NCBI RefSeq assembly: GCF_900095025.1
Contig: NZ_FMBK01000003.1
Coordinates: 180,840 to 244,839, forward strand
Direction of reading: 5' to 3'
DNA: 64,000 nucleotides
From: Acinetobacter albensis
GTDB taxonomy: Bacteria > Pseudomonadota > Gammaproteobacteria > Pseudomonadales > Moraxellaceae
A model generated the notes under the pieces. That model was not told the origin of the DNA, made no database searches, and saw only the letters and a list, made by a program, of their open reading frames with translations. Shown piece after piece: positions 35,976-46,563 of the stretch (the first letter of the stretch is position 1; each line of letters starts with the position of its first letter). The translations under genes and the position numbers were made by a program.

Positions 35976-36680
35976 ACAGTTACGATGACCCAAAAAATAC
36001 TAAAATTGATTAAAAACTGATCACTTAGGCTATGCTTTACCCAATAAAGGTAAGCTTAACCCATAGGCAGATGATGCAAGGTTTGATATAGTCAGCGCAT
36101 GGATACCACCGTTAGTGTGAAAAAATTTAAAAACTTCAATTTTTTGGAGTTCGATATTAAATTTCTCAATTCACATTAAATACGGAAAGGTCCCTAAAGA
36201 ATATGCCGACGCCGAAGGCTTTATTATATCGGCAAAAAAGCAAACTGTTGCGTTTAATTGTATTTCGGTACATAAATCAGTTTGCCGCAAAAAATATGTC
36301 GCCAACCAAAAGTTGGTTTTAAACGTAAACTGATACACATCAGATAAGTCGCGTCCTAAAGTCGCATTCAGGCTACAACGTTGATGTATTGGATCTGCAC
36401 ATGAAGCACTGATACGATGATAATTCCGTATCAAGACACTCTATCTGTAAATGAAGAGATGATCTTTAAGCTAAGTGACAGTGAAAGTTACTCACATCCA
36501 ATGCACCGTCTGTCCGCCAGTGAATCGTTTAGGTTACTTTAATCAACTCATGATTAAAGCCGTATTGCCATCATCAATATGGACATCAAAAACCGAAGCC
36601 CAACAAAAAAGGCCGGTAAAAAAGCTCAGACCACAATTGTAGTATTTTGAGATCTGGGTGTTGATCCTTAATGTATGGTG
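35976..36680 (+). other. Long intergenic region / probable rne 5' leader
   Basis: A 759-base gap separates rluC and rne. No ORF here has coding character. It contains several small hairpins (for example TGATACG / CGTATCA at 36410-36433 and CCAAC / GTTGG near 36305). In E. coli the rne mRNA has a long structured leader through which RNase E autoregulates; this region probably does the same job. A weak TTGATT...TATGCT promoter lies at 36006-36036 with a 19-base spacer. Confidence 0.5.
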
Positions 36681-36727
36681 TTCGCTACGTGAATAGCGAT
36701 GTTTTGTTGTGTATCGCTATTAGGTGT
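36681..36727 (+). promoter_or_regulatory. Two competing hairpins overlapping the rne ribosome binding site region
   Basis: TAGCGA (36694-36699) can pair with TCGCTA upstream (36682-36687) or with TCGCTA downstream (36714-36719; extended stem AATAGCGAT / ATCGCTATT, 36692-36721). The second hairpin ends one base before AGGTG, the likely ribosome binding site (36723-36727). The two structures exclude each other. Confidence 0.6.
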
Positions 36728-36734
36728 TACACCC

Positions 36735-39700
36735 ATGAAACGTATGTTGATTAATGCAACACATGCCGAAGAGATTCGCGTTGCACTTGTCACTGGTCAG
36801 CGTCTTTACGATTTTGATTTAGAGAATCGTACCCGTGAACAAAAAAAATCCAATATCTATAAAGGTCACGTGACTCGCGTTGAACCTTCTTTAGAAGCTG
36901 TCTTTGTTGAGTACGGTGCAGGTCGTCAAGGCTTTCTCTCAATGCGTGAAATCGCAAACTCATATTACAAAGCAGACCCTCGCCAAACTTCAAACATTCG
37001 CGAATTAATCACTGAAGGTACTGAACTTTTAGTGCAAGTGGAAAAAGAAGAACGAGGCAATAAAGGTGCAGCGTTATCTACTTTTATTTCACTTGCAGGT
37101 CGCTATTTGGTCCTTATGCCAAACAACCCAAAAGGTGGCGGTATTAGTCGTCAAATTTCAGGTTCAGTTCGTGAAGAATTGAAAGAAATGTTGGCATCAC
37201 TCAATATTCCACGCGGCATGAGCGTAATTGTACGTACTGCTGGTATTGGCCGTTCGCAAGAAGAATTACAACTCGATTTACAACATTTGATGGATCTTTG
37301 GGCACAAATCCAAACCACAGCAAGTTCTGGCCCATCGCCAATGTTAGTTCATCAAGAAGCAGGCGTGGTGACACGTGCTATTCGTGACTATTTACGTGAT
37401 GATGTTGCAGAAATCTTAATTGACTCTGAACAAGCTTATAACGAGGCTTATAACTTCGTAAAAGCAGTGATGCCACGCCAATTAGAAAAACTAAAAACTT
37501 ATACTTTAAATGAGCCATTATTTGCTCATTTTGCGATTGAAAGCCAAATTCAAACCGCTTATGAACGCGAAGTTAAACTGCCATCTGGTGGTTCAATCGT
37601 AATTGATCAAACTGAAGCCTTGGTGTCAATTGACATTAACTCAGCAAAATCGACACGTGGTCATGACGTTGAAGATACGGCTTTAAGTACTAATTTAGAA
37701 GCGGCAGAAGAAATCGCGCGCCAACTACGTTTACGCGATATTGGCGGTCTAGTGGTGATCGATTTTATCGACATGACCAAAGACCGCAACCAGCGTATGG
37801 TTGAAGCGAAACTTCGTGAAGCAACGCAAAGCGACCGTGCTCGTATTCAATTCGGCCAATTGTCTCGTTTTGGTTTAATGGAAATGAGCCGTCAACGCTT
37901 ACGTCCATCGCTTGAAGAAGCAACAGGTTATGTGTGCCCACGTTGTCATGGCACAGGTATGGTGCGTGACTTACGCTCTCTTTCACTCTCAATTATGCGT
38001 AAAGTTGAAGAAATTGCGCTTCGTGAGCGTCATGGTGAGGTTCAAGTTGAAGTTCCAGTTGAAATTGCAGCATTTTTGTTGAATGAAAAACGTCATACTT
38101 TGGTTTATTTAGAACAAACCTCAAATGTACGTGTCACTGTGTTGCCTCATCCGCACTTAGAAACGCCACATTATGAAATCACTTATAATGCTGAAGGCTT
38201 TGCACCGACTAGCTATGAACGCACAGAAGCAACGCGTTCAAGTGAAAAAGAATTGGGTTATGAATCTTCTGAATGGCATTTAGAAGAAGAACAACACGTT
38301 CAAAATACTGCTCAAACAGTACAACAACCAGAGCGCAATAACAAAAAGCAGCCACAACATCAACAGGCAGCTCAAACACAACATCAAGCGATTGCGCCTG
38401 CTGTACCATCAACCAGTCCATGCGCTTGGCTTGAAAACCTGTTTGTACAAAAACAAGCAGCGACTGTAGATCAGTCACGTTCAGCCAATAATGCAGCCGC
38501 AGCAATTGAACAAATGGTTAATGGTGGTGCTGTTAGTCGCGGACAATTTGGCCAAGTTGCAGCGTCTGTGCCTGTTGCTCACACCCCTGTTTCAACGGCA
38601 AATAATAATGCTTATTTGGCTCCAAGTGCGCCTACTCCTCCGAAACCAGAACAACGTGAAGTGAACGATCGTTATTCTGATAAAGAAGAAAAATCGCAAC
38701 GCCATAATAAAAAACGCGTAAACAAGCCAAAAGAGCAACGCGAACCAGTTCAACATGACAATCAACATAACCAAGTGCATGAAGAAATTGTTCAAGCTCC
38801 TCGTCATGAACAGCGTCAAGACCAACGCCATGAACCACGTCAGGACTCACGTGAAAATAAACGTCCAGTTCGACGTCAACAGGTAGAACAGCAAAATTCG
38901 GACACTCCAACCGAACAAAATGCAGTTCCGCGCCGTGACCGTAATAACCAGCAACGTCCGAATCGCCCAAATCGTCATCGCGATCAGAGCGTTCTGAATG
39001 AGCAAATCGCACCTGAAACTGTGGTAAGCGCATTACCAACAGCAACGGAGCAATCACCTAGAGTTGAAGTGATTGACGCACCTCGTCAGCAGGTTATGCC
39101 AACTGCATTGGTGGTCAATATTGATGAAACGAAAAGTGAAATTGTGGCACTTCACTCAGCAAAATCCATTGCTGAAACACCTGTTGTGCAATCTGCACCA
39201 GTTGAATCTAAAGAAGTAGTGACTCAAACACCAGTTGCAGCAGTAGCGGAAAAAGCAGCAATTGCTCCATCAAAACCAGAGTCAAAACAAGTAGGTTCTG
39301 CTGATCAGCGCGCGAGTAATGATCCACGTATGCGTCGTCGTCAGAAACGTGGCGCTCAAATAAAACAGGCCCAAGCACCAAAACTAAACCCATCTCAAGT
39401 TCCAACTTTGGGGCAGTACACTGTGGGTAGTTTAATTCGTCATGTCTATGGTGAAGATTGTTCCGTTTTAATTGAACAATTTGGTTTAATTCCAACGTTC
39501 AATCGTGCCTTGGTTAAATTTACTGAGCAATATGCAGCCACTCTTTCGCATCAGGAAACTGAAACGGATGTTGCAGCACAGCCCGTGACACGTGATGTTG
39601 CTATCACCAAAGCGACACCAGAAGCTGAACCTGCACCAGTGTTAGATTTAACACCACCAAGTACTGTTTCAGACAACCGTGTTGCCAATGATCCACGTGA

Positions 39701-40127
39701 GCGTCGTCGTTTGGCAAAATTGGCTGCAGAACAAGCTTTAGAGCAAGCTAAGCAATCGCATAGCGAACCTTCAGCTGAAAAAGCCGTGCCAGATGAAACC
39801 CCATCTAGTGAAAGCAAGGTTGAAGTTGAGCAAAAATCAGCAATAGACGAAACACCAGTTGTTGAGGTGATTGAAACACCTGAAACCGTAGCAGAGCCAA
39901 CGCCTACTGTTCAGCCTGTAAAAGCAGCACCCAGTGCAAAAGTAGTCGCTGAAAAACCTGTACAAACGGAGTTGGCAGTCGATGCCGCTCAAGATGTACA
40001 AGCTTTGGCTGAACCAAAATCGGATGCAGACAAACCCGAAACAGAGGATGAAGCAGACAAACCTGTACGCCCTCGTCGTCCACGCGGCCGTCCACCGAAG
40101 AAAGCAACGCCTGCAAGCGAGTCTTAA
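36735..40127 (+). CDS. rne: Ribonuclease E
   Basis: An 1130-residue RNase E, the endonuclease that starts most mRNA decay and matures rRNA and tRNA. The catalytic half (about residues 1-500) begins [30 protein letters not shown], then the S1 domain, DNase-like domain ([19 protein letters not shown]) and the Zn-link CPRCHG (Cys401, Cys404). The C-terminal half is disordered and rich in Gln, Arg, Glu and Ala, with the duplicated motif NDPRMRRR / NDPRERRR (about residues 858 and 984) and a final [12 protein letters not shown]. The ATG at 36735 is preferred over an upstream one at 36699. Antisense frames inside this gene are compositional shadows. Confidence 0.96.
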   Translation: MKRMLINATHAEEIRVALVTGQRLYDFDLENRTREQKKSNIYKGHVTRVEPSLEAVFVEYGAGRQGFLSMREIANSYYKADPRQTSNIRELITEGTELLVQVEKEERGNKGAALSTFISLAGRYLVLMPNNPKGGGISRQISGSVREELKEMLASLNIPRGMSVIVRTAGIGRSQEELQLDLQHLMDLWAQIQTTASSGPSPMLVHQEAGVVTRAIRDYLRDDVAEILIDSEQAYNEAYNFVKAVMPRQLEKLKTYTLNEPLFAHFAIESQIQTAYEREVKLPSGGSIVIDQTEALVSIDINSAKSTRGHDVEDTALSTNLEAAEEIARQLRLRDIGGLVVIDFIDMTKDRNQRMVEAKLREATQSDRARIQFGQLSRFGLMEMSRQRLRPSLEEATGYVCPRCHGTGMVRDLRSLSLSIMRKVEEIALRERHGEVQVEVPVEIAAFLLNEKRHTLVYLEQTSNVRVTVLPHPHLETPHYEITYNAEGFAPTSYERTEATRSSEKELGYESSEWHLEEEQHVQNTAQTVQQPERNNKKQPQHQQAAQTQHQAIAPAVPSTSPCAWLENLFVQKQAATVDQSRSANNAAAAIEQMVNGGAVSRGQFGQVAASVPVAHTPVSTANNNAYLAPSAPTPPKPEQREVNDRYSDKEEKSQRHNKKRVNKPKEQREPVQHDNQHNQVHEEIVQAPRHEQRQDQRHEPRQDSRENKRPVRRQQVEQQNSDTPTEQNAVPRRDRNNQQRPNRPNRHRDQSVLNEQIAPETVVSALPTATEQSPRVEVIDAPRQQVMPTALVVNIDETKSEIVALHSAKSIAETPVVQSAPVESKEVVTQTPVAAVAEKAAIAPSKPESKQVGSADQRASNDPRMRRRQKRGAQIKQAQAPKLNPSQVPTLGQYTVGSLIRHVYGEDCSVLIEQFGLIPTFNRALVKFTEQYAATLSHQETETDVAAQPVTRDVAITKATPEAEPAPVLDLTPPSTVSDNRVANDPRERRRLAKLAAEQALEQAKQSHSEPSAEKAVPDETPSSESKVEVEQKSAIDETPVVEVIETPETVAEPTPTVQPVKAAPSAKVVAEKPVQTELAVDAAQDVQALAEPKSDADKPETEDEADKPVRPRRPRGRPPKKATPASES

Positions 40128-40150
40128 TTCGCTCTAATGCAGTAAAATAA

Positions 40151-40185
40151 AAAAACCTAGTCATTTCGGTGACTAGGTTTTTTTT
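40151..40185 (+). terminator. Rho-independent terminator after rne
   Basis: Stem AAAAACCTAGTCA / TGACTAGGTTTTT with a TTTCGG loop and a run of eight Ts. Confidence 0.93.
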
Positions 40186-40300
40186 GTTATTTTTGTCAAA
40201 TTAGGTTGATTGCACTACGATTAAACGATTAGAAAGACAACTGTACATAGAAACGCAAACAATTAAATATATTGGATTATGACAAATAGATAGGATTCTT

Positions 40301-42142
40301 ATGAACCACAACCCGCAAAGTGATCTAATTAAGCTTACTGATGTTGCCACAAAATTACCTAAACTGATCAATAAAGTTCCTCATTTATTGAGTGGCCTAA
40401 AACAAGCTTACTTACGTACACCAACGACAGCAACAGGTCTAGGTATCGCTTTTGAGAAAGCCGTTAAGCACAATCCACATGGAATGGCGTTATTATTTGA
40501 AGAACAAAAATTCAGTTATCAAGCACTCAATGAATGGGCCAATCAGATTGGACATTTTTATTTATCAATTGGTGCACGTAAAGGCGACGTGATTGCAGTC
40601 ATGGTGGAAAACCGTCCTGAGCTTTTGGCTACAGTCATTGCTTTAGCCAAAATTGGGGTGACCACCGCTTTGGTCAATACCTCACAAACAGCTAAGGCAT
40701 TGACCCACAGTATTAATCTGGTTAAACCTATTGCTGTAATTGCTGGCGAAGAATGCCGTGCTGCAATAGAAGAAGTACGCTCTGATTTAAACGTTGGAAC
40801 AGACCGTTTCCACTGGTTTGCAGACCAGCCAACCCGTGTTGAGTCAGGTACAGCACCTAAAGGCTGGAGTAATTTAGCAGAGAAAATTGATCATTTTCCA
40901 AAATTTAATACGCCAACAACGCATACTGTCCAAGGCAAAGATGGTTTATTTTATATTTATACTTCAGGTACGACGGGCTTACCTAAGGCGGTCATTTTCA
41001 CTCACAGTCGTTGGACTTTGGCCTACGGCACGTATGGTCATGTCTTAAATCTGAATAAAAATGATGTCATGTATGTGACTTTGCCGCTGTATCACGCCAC
41101 TGGAATTGTGGTCTGTTGGTGTGGCGTGATTGCAGGTCATGCAACATTGGCTCTACGTCGAAAATTCTCGACCTCTTCATTTTGGAAAGATGTCCAAAAA
41201 TTTGATGCTTCAGCCATCGGTTATGTCGGTGAATTGTGTCGTTACTTGATGGATGCACCCACTTCTGAAAATGAACAACGGCATCGTGTCAAAAAAATGA
41301 TTGGTAATGGGATGCGTCCGAATATTTGGGATAAATATAAAGCACGCTTTGGAGTGGAAGAAATTCTCGAACTCTATGCCTCAAGTGAAGGCAATGTGGG
41401 TTTTAGCAATGTCTTTAATTTTGACAATACCGTCGGCTTCTCCCCGACACCGTATGCCATTGTAGAATTTGACAAAGAAAGCAATAGCCCAGTAAAAGAT
41501 GCTAAAGGCTGGTGTAAAAAAGTTAAAAAAGGTGAAGTAGGCTTATTGATTGGAAAAATCACCCGTCGCTCTCCTTTTGATGGTTATACCGACTCTGAAA
41601 AAAACAAATCTGTCATCATGAAGGATGTATTTAAACATGGCGATTCATTTTTCAATACGGGTGATTTGGTACGTGATATTGGTTTCCGTCACGCTCAATT
41701 TGTTGATCGCTTAGGTGATACTTTCCGCTGGAAAGGTGAAAATGTTTCCACCACTGAAGTTGAAAATGCAGTCAGTGAATATGAAAAAATTGCTGAAGCA
41801 GTCGTATATGGGGTTGAAATTCCGAATACTAATGGTCGCGCCGGAATGGCTGCCATCACTTTGTCTGAAGGTACAACATTAACCGAGCAAGATTTGCAAC
41901 AGATGGCGACTGAGTTTAAAAAATGCATCCCTGCCTATGCCGTTCCTGTTTTTTTACGTATTCAAAAGCAAGTTGAAACCACGGGAACATTCAAATACCA
42001 AAAAAATAAGTTAAAAGAACAATCTTTTGACCCAAATAAAAATGATGAGCGCTTGCTGGTTTTGCTTCCAAATGCCACAGGATATTGTGATCTGACGCCA
42101 GAAATATTTAGCAATATTGAAGCTTATCAATACCGCTTTTAA
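40301..42142 (+). CDS. Long-chain acyl-CoA synthetase (FATP/FadD6-like)
   Basis: A 613-residue AMP-forming enzyme that activates long-chain fatty acids to acyl-CoA. The AMP-binding P-loop is YIYTSGTTGLPKAV (about residue 218), with YVTLPLYHATGIVV, LYASSEGNVGFSN and the GDLVRDIGF...FVDRLGDTFRWKGENVSTTEVE block; the C-terminal lysine lies in TFKYQKNKLKEQ. The sequence style is that of very-long-chain acyl-CoA synthetases / fatty acid transport proteins rather than classic FadD. Ribosome binding site AGGA at about 40293. It is transcribed alone downstream of the rne terminator. Confidence 0.87.
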   Translation: MNHNPQSDLIKLTDVATKLPKLINKVPHLLSGLKQAYLRTPTTATGLGIAFEKAVKHNPHGMALLFEEQKFSYQALNEWANQIGHFYLSIGARKGDVIAVMVENRPELLATVIALAKIGVTTALVNTSQTAKALTHSINLVKPIAVIAGEECRAAIEEVRSDLNVGTDRFHWFADQPTRVESGTAPKGWSNLAEKIDHFPKFNTPTTHTVQGKDGLFYIYTSGTTGLPKAVIFTHSRWTLAYGTYGHVLNLNKNDVMYVTLPLYHATGIVVCWCGVIAGHATLALRRKFSTSSFWKDVQKFDASAIGYVGELCRYLMDAPTSENEQRHRVKKMIGNGMRPNIWDKYKARFGVEEILELYASSEGNVGFSNVFNFDNTVGFSPTPYAIVEFDKESNSPVKDAKGWCKKVKKGEVGLLIGKITRRSPFDGYTDSEKNKSVIMKDVFKHGDSFFNTGDLVRDIGFRHAQFVDRLGDTFRWKGENVSTTEVENAVSEYEKIAEAVVYGVEIPNTNGRAGMAAITLSEGTTLTEQDLQQMATEFKKCIPAYAVPVFLRIQKQVETTGTFKYQKNKLKEQSFDPNKNDERLLVLLPNATGYCDLTPEIFSNIEAYQYRF

Positions 42143-42223
42143 TTCAAATATTGGTTTTTTGCAGTCGATTCGGCAAATTTGTTGTATTTATAATCAAACA
42201 TCAACAAGTTTGCTATTTTTTAC

Positions 42224-42251
42224 TTGCGCTCGATTGATATCTTGCTACAAT
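42224..42251 (+). promoter_or_regulatory. Promoter of the tRNA-Lys operon
   Basis: TTGCGC, a 16-base spacer and TACAAT, followed by the GC-rich discriminator ACGCGAC, typical of stable-RNA promoters under stringent control. It lies about 80 bases before the first tRNA. Confidence 0.65.
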
Positions 42252-42331
42252 ACGCGACATCAAAACAAAGTGGTGTTGAGAAAATTTAATTTTCTTACAC
42301 TGTACATTCAAGTACTTCTTGAATGTTGTTA

Positions 42332-42407
42332 GGGTCGTTAGCTCAGCTGGTAGAGCAGCGGACTTTTAATCCGTTGGTCCCGCGTTCGAATCGCGGACGA
42401 CCCACCA
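42332..42407 (+). tRNA. tRNA-Lys (UUU), copy 1
   Basis: 76 bases with acceptor stem GGGTCGT / ACGACCC, TAGCTCAG D-loop, anticodon loop CTTTTAA (anticodon TTT), GTTCGAAT T-loop and an encoded CCA end. Identical to the next two copies. Confidence 0.97.
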
Positions 42408-42429
42408 CTTATTTTGATCACCTAGAGAT

Positions 42430-42505
42430 GGGTCGTTAGCTCAGCTGGTAGAGCAGCGGACTTTTAATCCGTTGGTCCCGCGTTCGAATCGCGGACGACC
42501 CACCA
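42430..42505 (+). tRNA. tRNA-Lys (UUU), copy 2
   Basis: Identical 76-base tRNA-Lys with anticodon TTT and encoded CCA, separated from copy 1 by 22 bases. Confidence 0.97.
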
Positions 42506-42558
42506 TCTTCTAAAACTTCTGACCTGAAGTTTTCTAGCTTTTAAAGCAATCTTTAAAT

Positions 42559-42634
42559 GGGTCGTTAGCTCAGCTGGTAGAGCAGCGGACTTTTAATCCG
42601 TTGGTCCCGCGTTCGAATCGCGGACGACCCACCA
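42559..42634 (+). tRNA. tRNA-Lys (UUU), copy 3
   Basis: Identical 76-base tRNA-Lys, 53 bases after copy 2. All three probably come from one transcript, since no promoter or terminator separates them. Confidence 0.97.
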
Positions 42635-42637
42635 TTT

Positions 42638-42696
42638 ATCTCAAAGTTTTTCTCAGCTCAATTCTCGTTATATCTTCTCTCGTTTGAGATTTTTTT
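42638..42696 (+). terminator. Terminator of the tRNA-Lys operon
   Basis: 8-bp stem ATCTCAAA / TTTGAGAT with a 37-base loop, then TTTTTT. Confidence 0.7.
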
Positions 42697-42880
42697 GCGT
42701 CAATACTCTATTTCAAATCATGTTTAATTTTTTTGATTCATCCAAGAAAGTGGCACTAAAGAATAATGTAGCTGTATAAATTCATATTTTATCGACTCAG
42801 CGTTGATTGAGTGAAAGTCTATTTTTAATATTTACTCAACTAAAACTGTATTTTATTGATCCACATTTTTTAAATTCCAG

Positions 42881-43498
42881 TTAATCCTTGAGCAATACAT
42901 AGGCTTTTAAAGGTTTACGATAGCCCTGTTTAAAGTAATATTTATCCCCACCTGAGTTTTCTCGATTAATTTTGTCCAAATTCATAATCAAATGCTGTGG
43001 GTCTTGAATATCATAATAGAAATTTACCCCATCCTTGCGATGTACCACCAATTCCGTTTTCTCCACATTGATAGACCATGTATCACGGCGATAATTTGCA
43101 TTGCGCGAATCTGTTTGAGTATTCTCAGCAAATACTTTACCAAACTGCACAATGCTTCGATGTACCGAACCGTCAGCACTGAGGTTTAAAATATATTCTG
43201 CCGTTCCCGCAGCACAAGGCACAAAATTATCATCACACGGAATATGGGCATGATAGCGGCCAATAAAAGGTTTTTCATAAGATTTAATGGGTGATTTCCG
43301 CGCATGTGTCATTGCAGGAAGAGTGGCTTGACCCGCAATCTCTATGAGCGTTTTGGCTTGTTCAGCTTCGAGCGACTGGGGAGATTTATTCGGATTTTGA
43401 GAAAAATTTTCTACCACTCCGCTAGAATCACAGGCCATCACTCCAACCAAAGCAATAAAGACTAAACCCCAGCGAAAATAACAGATTGACAAGTACAA
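42881..43498 (-). CDS. Putative lipoprotein, weakly NlpE-like
   Basis: A 205-residue protein with a lipoprotein signal (GVMAC, Cys23), followed by Asp at +2, which in E. coli favours retention in the inner membrane. The central block FIGRYHAHIPCDDNFVPCAAGTAEYILNLSADGSV resembles the two-Cys motif region of NlpE-type copper/envelope-stress lipoproteins, although the spacing between the Cys is longer. The start is a TTG at 43498 with AAGGA 8 bases upstream; no ATG gives the full signal peptide. Function unknown. Confidence 0.68.
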   Translation of the reverse strand: MYLSICYFRWGLVFIALVGVMACDSSGVVENFSQNPNKSPQSLEAEQAKTLIEIAGQATLPAMTHARKSPIKSYEKPFIGRYHAHIPCDDNFVPCAAGTAEYILNLSADGSVHRSIVQFGKVFAENTQTDSRNANYRRDTWSINVEKTELVVHRKDGVNFYYDIQDPQHLIMNLDKINRENSGGDKYYFKQGYRKPLKAYVLLKD

Positions 43499-43789
43499 AT
43501 CATTCTTCCTTAAAGTCAGTTAAATCTTCCCTTAATCCGCTCAGAATACCACTACAGAGCTGATTACATTCGCAGTTTAATAGCTGCTTATACTTTTCCA
43601 ATGTGTAATTTTAAAAAAAAATAAAACCCAATAATGCCTAGGCTGGCAGTTTATGTGCAGCGTGAAGAGAATTCACTATTGGTTACATAACTTAACCATT
43701 ATCTCTATTTATTGGCTTTAAAAGATCATTTAAAGCACCATCTATTTATTATAAAGATATTTTATTCTTCAACTTTTAAGGAGATTTAG

Positions 43790-44050
43790 ATGGCCAATGT
43801 TGGTTTATATCGCTCTCACCGACAAAATATGATTGCTGGGGTAATGGGTGGTATTGCTGAACGATTTGGTTGGAATGCAAATTTGTTACGCACTATTTTC
43901 GTGATTATTTCAATCATGAGTGCTGCATTTCCTGGCATTTTGGTTTATTTGGTTTTATGGCTAATTATGCCTAAAAAACCTTTTCAAATAGATGCGGCTG
44001 AAGGCTATCAAAATCCTATTCGTACTGTAAACCGAGACTCAAAAACTTAA
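43790..44050 (+). CDS. PspC domain protein
   Basis: An 86-residue membrane protein whose first two thirds are a PspC domain: YRSHRQNMIAGVMGGIAERFGWNANLLRTIFVIISI, then a second helix (FPGILVYLVLWLIMPKKP). PspC domains take part in envelope-stress (phage shock) responses and toxin-like gating; stand-alone copies such as this are common and uncharacterised. AAGGAG lies 8 bases before the ATG. No pspA or pspB is nearby. Confidence 0.9.
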   Translation: MANVGLYRSHRQNMIAGVMGGIAERFGWNANLLRTIFVIISIMSAAFPGILVYLVLWLIMPKKPFQIDAAEGYQNPIRTVNRDSKT

Positions 44051-44081
44051 CCTTAATTCTTTTAGTCTATTCCTGTTTTAT

Positions 44082-44118
44082 GCTACGACTTTTGCCCCAA
44101 AGAGTCGTAGCTTTTTTT
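44082..44118 (+). terminator. Terminator after the PspC gene
   Basis: Stem GCTACGACT / AGTCGTAGC with a 12-base loop and seven Ts. Confidence 0.88.
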
Positions 44119-44128
44119 TAGTTTCTAT

Positions 44129-45238
44129 TTATGATTGCTGTTTTACTTGAATGAGTTGTTGATTTAAGACAGCGATCATATCTGCACGACTAATGATGCC
44201 CACCAAATGTTGTTTTTCAACGACTGGAATATAATTAAATGAGCGCTCAACAAAGTAAGGCACCAAATCTTGAATAGGCTGTAAAGGCTGCACAGTAACC
44301 ACTTTCGGGTTCATAATATGGCGCACGCGGTGTTCCCATGTGGCTTTAGGATCTGCTGCCCGTTTAAACCATTCCACTACTTCATACAATGCCAAAGTGC
44401 CGACCAAAATTTCTTGTGCATTGACCACGGGTAAACTCATTAAATTTACATGTTTAAATTTATCCAAAGCTTCATGAATATCATCTTCTCCATGCAGCAC
44501 AATCACATCTTTGGTCATAATATCTTGACAGACATAATGATTGATTGATCGTGAATTGGCAATTTCCTGTGCCTCTAAAATAATTTTTTGCAGGTCATAT
44601 TCACTAATATCGAGTAACTCGGTTTGATGCTCTAACACATCCTGAATATCTTGCGGTTGAATGGTAACTTTTTGAGTGGGCGTTGGATCCTTTGAACGCT
44701 GATTGATTTGCGCAACGTTTGGATACTGTTTACCTAAGAGTCGATTAAATCCAATCGCGATGACCAGTAATAAAAGAGAGTTGAGTAAAACTGGATAAAA
44801 AATAAAATGATAACCCAACTGATGTACCACATCACCGCCCAATACAGCGGTAATAGCAACTGCTCCACTGGGTGGATGCAGCGAATCGGTCGTCATCATT
44901 AAAATAATAGACAGACCTACGGCAACACTAAAAGCTTCGGTTAAATTTGGAATATACAGTGCACAGGTCACGCCAATCATACCTGCAATGCTATTTCCGA
45001 CCACCATATTCCATGGCTGTGCCAAGGGACTAGCAGGCACAGCAAATAACAATACTGAAGAAGCTCCCATGGGTGCGATATACCACGCATTAATATCACC
45101 GAGCACCCACCAGCTGATCAAGGATGAAAGTGCAAGTCCGAGCAGAGCGCCTATTCCACACAGTAATCGGTCTTTTAAGGGGAGGACTTTAAAATTAGGT
45201 TTTAGGGTATTCAGCCAGTCTGCTTTAGAGTGAAACAC
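44129..45238 (-). CDS. HPP family membrane protein with C-terminal CBS pair
   Basis: A 369-residue protein. The N-terminal HPP domain (about residues 20-175) has four to five membrane helices with the naming motif in TTDSLHPPSGAVAITAVLGGD. A linker follows, then two CBS domains (about 235-365: DIMTKDVIVLHGEDDIHEAL and HIMNPKVVTVQPLQPIQDLV). HPP proteins are suspected nitrite or small-anion transporters in plants; CBS pairs sense adenine nucleotides. The start is a GTG at 45238, with AAGG 7 bases before it. It converges with the PspC gene. Confidence 0.87.
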   Translation of the reverse strand: MFHSKADWLNTLKPNFKVLPLKDRLLCGIGALLGLALSSLISWWVLGDINAWYIAPMGASSVLLFAVPASPLAQPWNMVVGNSIAGMIGVTCALYIPNLTEAFSVAVGLSIILMMTTDSLHPPSGAVAITAVLGGDVVHQLGYHFIFYPVLLNSLLLLVIAIGFNRLLGKQYPNVAQINQRSKDPTPTQKVTIQPQDIQDVLEHQTELLDISEYDLQKIILEAQEIANSRSINHYVCQDIMTKDVIVLHGEDDIHEALDKFKHVNLMSLPVVNAQEILVGTLALYEVVEWFKRAADPKATWEHRVRHIMNPKVVTVQPLQPIQDLVPYFVERSFNYIPVVEKQHLVGIISRADMIAVLNQQLIQVKQQS

Positions 45239-45514
45239 TGTTTGCCTTGAGGATTGTTTTAACGAATGAAACCATTATAAAGTGATCATCTTATAAGATG
45301 TATTTATTTTATATTTTTATATACATCTCGAAGCGCTTAGTTTTGAACCATGTTGGTGAATCCCTACTCGCAATCCATTGTTATTTTTGATTTAATCATT
45401 CTATTATGTTGAGAGAGTCTGATAATTTACTGAGCCGAAAATATCAATCTTTAAAATTTTCTATCATCAAATCTATACACTCAGATGAAAATCGAGCAAG
45501 TTAATCTATATCCT

Positions 45515-45543
45515 TTGCCACCCACCATCAAAGCCCTTATAAT
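45515..45543 (+). promoter_or_regulatory. Sigma-70 promoter of glyQS
   Basis: TTGCCA, a 17-base spacer and a perfect TATAAT. The start point near 45550 leaves only about 30 bases of leader. The rest of the 45239-45514 gap shows no gene. Confidence 0.75.
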
Positions 45544-45579
45544 TGAGCACAATTTTTCTCTAATTTTAAGTGGATGACC

Positions 45580-46563
45580 ATGAGTCGCGCCATATCGCAT
45601 ATTGATACATTTCAAGGCTTAATTCTTGCCTTACAAAACTACTGGGCTGAACAAGGTTGCGTTATTTTACAACCTTACGATATGGAAATGGGCGCAGGAA
45701 CATTCCACACAGCGACTTTCCTTCGTGCTTTAGGGCCTGAAACATGGAACGCAGCCTACGTTCAACCGTCACGTCGTCCCAAAGATGGCCGTTATGGCGA
45801 AAACCCAAACCGCTTGCAGCACTACTACCAATTCCAAGTGGTATTAAAGCCAAATCCAGACAACATCCAACAGCTTTATTTAGATTCTTTAAAAGCCATT
45901 GGTATTGATACCCTCGTTCATGACATTCGTTTTGTCGAAGACAATTGGGAATCTCCAACACTCGGTGCTTGGGGCTTAGGTTGGGAAGTTTGGCTAAATG
46001 GTATGGAAGTGACTCAGTTCACTTACTTCCAACAAGTCGGCGGTGTGGAGTGCTACCCAGTCACAGGCGAAATCACCTATGGTCTTGAGCGTCTTGCGAT
46101 GTACTTACAAGGTGTTGATTCGGTTTACGATTTAGTTTGGACTAAAGGTCAGTTCGGTACAGTCACCTATGGCGATGTGTTTCATCAAAACGAAGTAGAA
46201 CAATCGACGTATAACTTCGAATACGCAAACGTTGAAAAAATGTTTGAATTGTTCGATTTCTACGAAGCTGAAGCAACACGCTTAATTGAAGCAGAACTTC
46301 CACTTCCCGCTTATGAACAAGTCATCAAAGCATCGCATAGCTTTAACTTGCTCGATGCACGTGGTGCAATTTCAGTCACTGAGCGTCAACGTTATATCTT
46401 ACGTGTACGCACTTTGGCGCGTTCAATTGCACAAAGTTATGTGGCTGCTCGTGCGAAACTCGGTTTCCCAATGGCAGAGCCTGAACTTCGTGATGAAGTT
46501 TTGGCACAATTAAAAGCACAAGTTGAAGCAGAAGCGAAAGAAGCAAACAAGGAGAGCAAATAA
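45580..46563 (+). CDS. glyQ: Glycine-tRNA ligase alpha subunit
   Basis: A 327-residue class II GlyRS alpha chain of the bacterial alpha2-beta2 enzyme: [72 protein letters not shown] and LGLGWEVW-type motifs. Two starts are possible (45574 and 45580); AGTGG sits 6 bases before the second, which I chose. The stop codon overlaps the glyS ATG by one base (TAATG), which indicates translational coupling. Confidence 0.96.
   Translation: MSRAISHIDTFQGLILALQNYWAEQGCVILQPYDMEMGAGTFHTATFLRALGPETWNAAYVQPSRRPKDGRYGENPNRLQHYYQFQVVLKPNPDNIQQLYLDSLKAIGIDTLVHDIRFVEDNWESPTLGAWGLGWEVWLNGMEVTQFTYFQQVGGVECYPVTGEITYGLERLAMYLQGVDSVYDLVWTKGQFGTVTYGDVFHQNEVEQSTYNFEYANVEKMFELFDFYEAEATRLIEAELPLPAYEQVIKASHSFNLLDARGAISVTERQRYILRVRTLARSIAQSYVAARAKLGFPMAEPELRDEVLAQLKAQVEAEAKEANKESK

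Noticed and set aside
38632..39057. 141-codon antisense ORF within rne, with several others nearby
   Set aside because: It mirrors the low-complexity Gln/Arg/Glu-rich RNase E tail; composition explains it, and no ribosome binding site or conserved motif is visible.
45239..45579. Possible glycine riboswitch or T-box leader before glyQ
   Set aside because: A TTGCCA-N17-TATAAT promoter leaves only about 30 bases of leader, too short for either element.
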